Shown in pieces: positions 60,320 through 64,000 of a stretch of DNA of 64,000 nucleotides. The position numbers and the translations under genes are program-made. Position 1 is the first letter of the stretch. Each line of letters opens with the position of its first letter. Origin of the DNA: Mycolicibacterium arabiense (lineage in GTDB: Bacteria; Actinomycetota; Actinomycetes; Mycobacteriales; Mycobacteriaceae); assembly GCF_010731815.2 (NCBI RefSeq), contig NZ_AP022593.1, forward strand, positions 4,898,001 through 4,962,000, written 5' to 3'. The notes under the pieces were generated by a model. That model worked only from the letters and a program-made list of their open reading frames with translations, did not search any database and had not been told where the DNA came from.

Positions 60320-61684
60320 TCAGGCTCCCACCGCCTCCTCCAGCGCGGTCAGCGAGTCCTCGAGATGGCCGAGCAGGCGCTGCATGTGCGGCACGCTGCT
60401 CCTGGCGCCGACGAGACCGAAGTCGAGGTTGTCGGCATTGTTGGTCAGCGTGATGTTGAGCGCTTGGCCGTCCAGGGCGATCGAGAACGGGTAGTTGCCG
60501 TCGAGGCGGGCACCGTTCATGTACATGGGTTGGCGTGCGCCAGGCACGTTCGAGATCACGATGTTGAACGGCGGCGGCGCCGACGAGACGAAGCCGGGCA
60601 GCAGTCCCAGTGCGAGCCCGGACATGACGAAGGCTGAGAGTGCGAGGGCCTGGGTGCGCGGCAGGTCGTTGAACACCTGCTTGTTCTCGCGCGTCGAGGT
60701 GCTGATGATCTCCAGTCGCTTCCCTGGATCGGCGACGTCGGTGGCGAGGCTGCACAGCATCGCGCCGGTCAGGTTGCCGCCCGCGTCCTGCTCGTCCTCG
60801 CCGCGCAGGCTGACCGGGACCATGGCGATCAGGGGAGTGTCGGGCAGCGCGTCCTGTTCGGTCAGGTACGCCCGCAGCGCACCTGCGCACATCGCGAGCA
60901 CGACGTCGTTGACGGTGGTCCCCGCCGCGGTCTTCACGTTGCGCAGCCGGGCCAGCGGCCACGACTGCGCGGCGACCCGACGCGCACCGCCGATCGGCAC
61001 GTTGAACATCGTCTTCGGCGCGCGGAAGGGCAGCGTCAGCTGCTGCTCGAGCAGCGCGGCCCGTGCCAGCGACAGCGTGGTCGGCGCGAGGGAGAGTGCC
61101 GATCCCGCGGCGCCGGTCAGTTGCTGGAGCGCCGACCGCGAGGGCGCGTCCTCGGCGCTGCGCCGCTTCGAGCCGAGCGTCCAGGCGATGCGGGTCTCGC
61201 GATCGTCGGGATCGGGGGTCAGCGCGCGCATCAGTAGACGCTGAGCCGACACCCCGTCGATGAGCGCGTGGTGGAACTTCACGTAGATGGCGAAGCGGCC
61301 GTCGGCGAGACCCTCGATCAGGTGCGTCTCCCACAGCGGGCGGTGACGATCCAGCAGAGAGCCGTGCAGGCGCGACGTCAGCTCGAGGAGTTCGCGCACC
61401 CGGCCGGGGCGGGGGAGTGCCGAACGCCGTAGGTGGTAGTCGACGTCGATGTCGTCGTCGACGGCCCACGTCAGGTTCGATATGCCGCCGAGCAGGGTGC
61501 CCGGGTGCTTGCGGAACGTGGGCTGGAAGTCACCCGTCTCGGCCATCACCGAGTGCAGCTCGCGTACGAAGTCCGGTCCGGCGTCGGCGGGCGGCTCGAA
61601 CAGTTGCAGGCCGGCGACGTGCATCGGGTGCTCGCGTGATTCGCCAAGGAGGAACATCGAGTCGGTCGGCGAGATGAGCTTCAT
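60320..61684 (-). CDS. Wax ester synthase/diacylglycerol acyltransferase (WS/DGAT)
   Basis: A 454-residue acyltransferase that esterifies diacylglycerol or long-chain alcohols with acyl-CoA for storage lipid. KLISPTDSMFLLGE is the standard N-terminus, KFHHALIDG holds the HH-x3-DG catalytic motif, NDVVLAMCAGALRAYL the second conserved block and FNIVISNVPGARQPMYMNG the third. ATG 61684 begins the homology. It is divergent from an alpha/beta hydrolase, a common pairing for lipid turnover. Confidence 0.95.
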   Translation of the reverse strand: MKLISPTDSMFLLGESREHPMHVAGLQLFEPPADAGPDFVRELHSVMAETGDFQPTFRKHPGTLLGGISNLTWAVDDDIDVDYHLRRSALPRPGRVRELLELTSRLHGSLLDRHRPLWETHLIEGLADGRFAIYVKFHHALIDGVSAQRLLMRALTPDPDDRETRIAWTLGSKRRSAEDAPSRSALQQLTGAAGSALSLAPTTLSLARAALLEQQLTLPFRAPKTMFNVPIGGARRVAAQSWPLARLRNVKTAAGTTVNDVVLAMCAGALRAYLTEQDALPDTPLIAMVPVSLRGEDEQDAGGNLTGAMLCSLATDVADPGKRLEIISTSTRENKQVFNDLPRTQALALSAFVMSGLALGLLPGFVSSAPPPFNIVISNVPGARQPMYMNGARLDGNYPFSIALDGQALNITLTNNADNLDFGLVGARSSVPHMQRLLGHLEDSLTALEEAVGA

Positions 61685-61748
61685 GGACGTGACGTTACCC
61701 ACACGGGCTGTGTTCCATCCTCGACACCACAAACGCATCGCGTAAAAG

Positions 61749-61765
61749 TTACCCATCGGTAAGAT
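61749..61765 (+). promoter_or_regulatory. Promoter/operator of the alpha/beta hydrolase gene
   Basis: TAAGAT (61760-61765) fits TANNNT, 26 nt before the ATG. It overlaps an inverted repeat TTACC-catc-GGTAA (61749-61762), so a dimeric repressor could block it. Confidence 0.4.
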
Positions 61766-61791
61766 GGTGGTTCTAGGGACGGAGAACCCTG

Positions 61792-62664
61792 ATGACCGAA
61801 CAGAAGTCCATCGACATCCACGGCGAACGCATCGCCTACTACGACGAGGGCCAGGGTGAGGTCATCCTCCTCGTCCACGGCATGGCCGGGAGTTCCCAGT
61901 CGTGGCGGGAACTCCTGCCGAAGCTCGCGCAGCGGTACCGGGTCATCGCCCCCGACCTACTCGGTCACGGGCAGTCGGCGAAACCACGGACCGACTACTC
62001 GCTGGGCGCGTTCGCGGTGGGATTGCGCGACCTCCTCGACGAGCTCGGCGTCAGTTCGGCGACGGTCGTCGGCCATTCGCTGGGAGGTGGCATCTCGATG
62101 CAGTTCCTCTACCAGCACCCCGATTACTGCCGACGGCTGGTCCTGATCAGCAGCGGCGGGTTGGGTCCAGACGTGGGTCTGATCCTGCGACTGCTCTCGG
62201 CACCGGGAGCAGAACTGTTCATGCCCATCATCGCGCCGCCACCGGTGCTCCGGGTGGGCGACGCGGTGAAGTCGTGGCTCACGTCGAGGGGCCTTCGTTC
62301 ACCGCGCGGAGCGGAGATCTGGAGCGCGTACTCGTCGTTCGCGGACCCCGCCACCCGCCAGTCGTTCCTGCGGACGCTGCGGTCGGTGGTCGACTACCGC
62401 GGCCAGTCGGTCAGCGCACTGAACAGGCTGAAGTTGAAGTCGGATCTGCCGACGCTGGCGATCTGGGGTGAGGACGACACGATCATTCCCGTCGACCACG
62501 CGTACTCCGCACTCGAGGCGAGGCCCGACTGTCACCTCGAGGTCATGCCCGGCGTGGGCCACTTCGCCCACGTGGAGGCGCCCTACGAGGTGTTCCGTCT
62601 CATCGACGAGTTCATCACCGCGACGAGCGATTCGGCCGCTCACCCGGTGCTCGAGGAGCACTAG
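61792..62664 (+). CDS. Alpha/beta hydrolase
   Basis: A 290-residue alpha/beta-hydrolase-fold enzyme: VILLVHGMAGSSQSW (oxyanion HGxxG-type), VIAPDLLGHGQSAKP, nucleophile Ser in VVGHSLGGGISM, Asp in IWGEDDTIIP and catalytic His in PGVGHFAHVE. An esterase or lipase role fits the divergent WS/DGAT. The ATG follows GGGACGGAG. It is convergent with the cobalamin-binding gene 12 bp away. Confidence 0.92.
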   Translation: MTEQKSIDIHGERIAYYDEGQGEVILLVHGMAGSSQSWRELLPKLAQRYRVIAPDLLGHGQSAKPRTDYSLGAFAVGLRDLLDELGVSSATVVGHSLGGGISMQFLYQHPDYCRRLVLISSGGLGPDVGLILRLLSAPGAELFMPIIAPPPVLRVGDAVKSWLTSRGLRSPRGAEIWSAYSSFADPATRQSFLRTLRSVVDYRGQSVSALNRLKLKSDLPTLAIWGEDDTIIPVDHAYSALEARPDCHLEVMPGVGHFAHVEAPYEVFRLIDEFITATSDSAAHPVLEEH

Positions 62665-62676
62665 CCCGCGAGTGCG

Positions 62677-63684
62677 TCAGGCGGGTCCGGTGGCGAAGTG
62701 CTCCGCGACGACGGCGGCTGCCAGCGGGTAGTCGCGCAGCGCCGCGCCGACGAGCCCGCGGAGTTCGGCGACGCAGGCGGGGTCGGCGCCCCGCCCGCGC
62801 AGCAAGTCCTCGATCCACGCCGAGGTCTCGGACACGGGCCGCGGGTCGGCGGTGAGCACCGCGGCCGCCGCGGCGTGCAGCGTCTGGTTGAGCACGTCGA
62901 CGACCTCGTCGTCGCTCAGGTTGACCGAACCGGTGCCGATCGCCGCGACCGACCATTGACGGCCCAGCTGATCGACCATCCTGCGGTGTTCGATCTCGAG
63001 CGCCGACTGCTCGGCGAGCGCCTCGCCCGGCAGCGCCGGTGCGGGCGCGACCACTGCGGGCAGCTCGCGCATCGCTCGAATGGCATCGTGCGCGTCGCGC
63101 GCCCACGCGGTGGCACCCAGGGTACGCGCCCGCGCGTCGTCGGGGCCGAACGCGGGTCCTCCGACCAGGATCGGCACTCCCGCAGCGGTACTCGCCTCGA
63201 TGAAGCGGCGTGACGTCGGCAGGGAGCCGAGGACCGAACAACTGACGGCGACGGCCTCGGGACCCAGTTCCTGCAGGTGCCGGTTCAGTCGCATCGGGCT
63301 GGTCGATGCGCCGAGGAGCGTGGTGTCCCAGCCGTCCGCCCGCAGGGCACAGTCAATGATCATCGCGGGCAGGGCATGCCATTCCTTCTCCGCGCATGCG
63401 ATGAGCGCGCCACCACGCGTCGGTGGGATCCGACGGACGTGGGCGGCGACCACCTTGGTGGCCGAGACGGCGAGCGCCGTGGCCGCATGTTCCTGCGCGA
63501 CGGTCCACTCACCACGTTGCCAGCGGGCGCCCACCTCCCGCTGCGACGCGGCGATGACGTCGGTCAGGACGGTCACGGGATCCTCACCCGCGGCCAGCAT
63601 GCGGTCGATCACCGCGGCGACGGTGCTGGCGTCGCCCGAGGCGATGGCGTCGTCGTAGGCGGAGGCGAGGGCGAGATCGCTCAC
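62677..63684 (-). CDS. Cobalamin-binding (B12-binding-2/B12-binding) sensor-like protein
   Basis: A 335-residue protein. Residues about 1-85 form a four-helix B12-binding-2 cap with W55-x9-E65-H66, the motif of adenosylcobalamin photoreceptors of the CarH/LitR group. A Rossmann-like B12-binding domain follows (LIACAEKEWHALPAMI, VAVSCSVLGSLP, PILVGGPAFG); the ExHxxG motif reads EWHALP, so the final Gly is missing while the His remains. The C-terminus (about 220-335) is helical with no DNA-binding domain. GTG 63684 starts four bases after the stop of a PP2C phosphatase gene, so the two are coupled. Confidence 0.85.
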   Translation of the reverse strand: MSDLALASAYDDAIASGDASTVAAVIDRMLAAGEDPVTVLTDVIAASQREVGARWQRGEWTVAQEHAATALAVSATKVVAAHVRRIPPTRGGALIACAEKEWHALPAMIIDCALRADGWDTTLLGASTSPMRLNRHLQELGPEAVAVSCSVLGSLPTSRRFIEASTAAGVPILVGGPAFGPDDARARTLGATAWARDAHDAIRAMRELPAVVAPAPALPGEALAEQSALEIEHRRMVDQLGRQWSVAAIGTGSVNLSDDEVVDVLNQTLHAAAAAVLTADPRPVSETSAWIEDLLRGRGADPACVAELRGLVGAALRDYPLAAAVVAEHFATGPA

Positions 63685-63688
63685 GTGC

Positions 63689-64000
63689 TCAATCCCCGCA
63701 CGTCACCGCGAGCAAGGCGATGTCGTCGTGGGCGCGGCTGTCGAGGTGCTCGATCACGCTGCGCTCGATGGCCTCGCAGACCACCTCGGGCGCGGCGCCG
63801 GCGTACGCGGGCAGCAGCCGGAGCAGTCGTTCGACGCCATACATGCCGTCGGCTCCGAACGCCTCGTCGATCCCGTCGGTGAACATCAGCAGGGTGTCGT
63901 TCGGCCGCAGCTCGATCTCGACGGAGGCGTACTCGACGTGCGCAATCATGCCCACCGCGGTACCGAACACGTCGACCTGTTCCACGCGGCCGTTGGCGCG
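63689..64000 (-). CDS. PP2C/SpoIIE-type serine phosphatase (5' truncated by the window)
   Basis: The last 103 codons of a PP2C-family phosphatase are visible; the rest lies beyond the right edge. LRPNDTLLMFTDGIDEAF and HDDIALLAV are the metal-binding DG and DD motifs of the SpoIIE/RsbU group, which dephosphorylate STAS antagonists to activate sigma factors. It is upstream of and coupled to the cobalamin-binding gene. Any N-terminal sensor domain cannot be seen. Confidence 0.9.
   Translation of the reverse strand, partial: RANGRVEQVDVFGTAVGMIAHVEYASVEIELRPNDTLLMFTDGIDEAFGADGMYGVERLLRLLPAYAGAAPEVVCEAIERSVIEHLDSRAHDDIALLAVTCGD

Overview
The window is a chromosomal segment of a fast-growing, high-GC mycobacterium (Mycolicibacterium-like). 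From memory of the M. tuberculosis map, 0.6-47.8 kb follows the Rv0948c-Rv0996 order: chorismate mutase, uvrD1, M23 peptidase, sucCD, F420-type oxidoreductase, 34-kDa antigen, perM, purN, purH, MoxR/VWA pair, DUF1707, echA7-fadE12-accA2-accD2-fadE13, rpmF, mprAB-pepD-moaB2, mscL, SAF protein, FmdB/Ruc, 5-FTHF ligase, galU, moeA1, rimJ, SepX/GlpR-like protein, tRNA-Ala. The MspA-type porins support a fast-growing species. No phage, IS element or CRISPR was seen.

Layout. 1-5.3 kb: truncated modA, chorismate mutase with a possible aromatic leader peptide, uvrD1, a membrane protein and an M23 peptidase. 5.5-7.6 kb: sucCD. 7.7-14 kb: an accessory insertion with two overlapping AAA ATPases, a thiolase-like protein, an F420-type oxidoreductase and an SfnG-like monooxygenase. 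14-22.9 kb: envelope/division proteins (34-kDa antigen, PerM), purNH, a glycine-rich secreted protein and the MoxR/VWA pair. 23.3-24.8 kb: a large secreted repeat protein. 25.6-34.1 kb: a six-gene acyl-CoA carboxylase/dehydrogenase operon whose content resembles the Pseudomonas atu (acyclic terpene) set. 34.3-38.8 kb: rpmF and the MprAB envelope-stress system with pepD and moaB2. 39.5-40.9 kb: two MspA porin genes with identical proteins. 41-47.8 kb: mscL, SAF protein, CIRCE-preceded FmdB/Ruc, 5-FTHF ligase, galU, moeA1/glp, rimJ, glpR/sepX, tRNA-Ala.

48-64 kb is accessory: a P450 with a palindromic operator, an RsbW-type kinase divergent from a STAS antagonist, two SDRs divergent from a LysR regulator, a membrane-fused spermidine-synthase-like protein, a CadD-like exporter, an extra SigF-class sigma factor, a MarR regulator, several small proteins, a KAS-like protein with Asp at the catalytic Cys position, a wax ester synthase/DGAT, an alpha/beta hydrolase, and a cobalamin-binding sensor-like protein directly downstream of a PP2C/SpoIIE phosphatase that runs off the window edge.

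Regulation is unusually readable: CRP-type sites at 5376 and 38949, a CIRCE element at 42622, MprA-type direct repeats before mprA and pepD (and possibly the secreted repeat protein), a LysR-region palindrome, a P450-promoter palindrome and several hairpins between convergent genes. Kinase, antagonist, sigma factor and PP2C parts suggest a dispersed partner-switching stress network. Product names rest on reading the sequence and recalled families; no searches were run.
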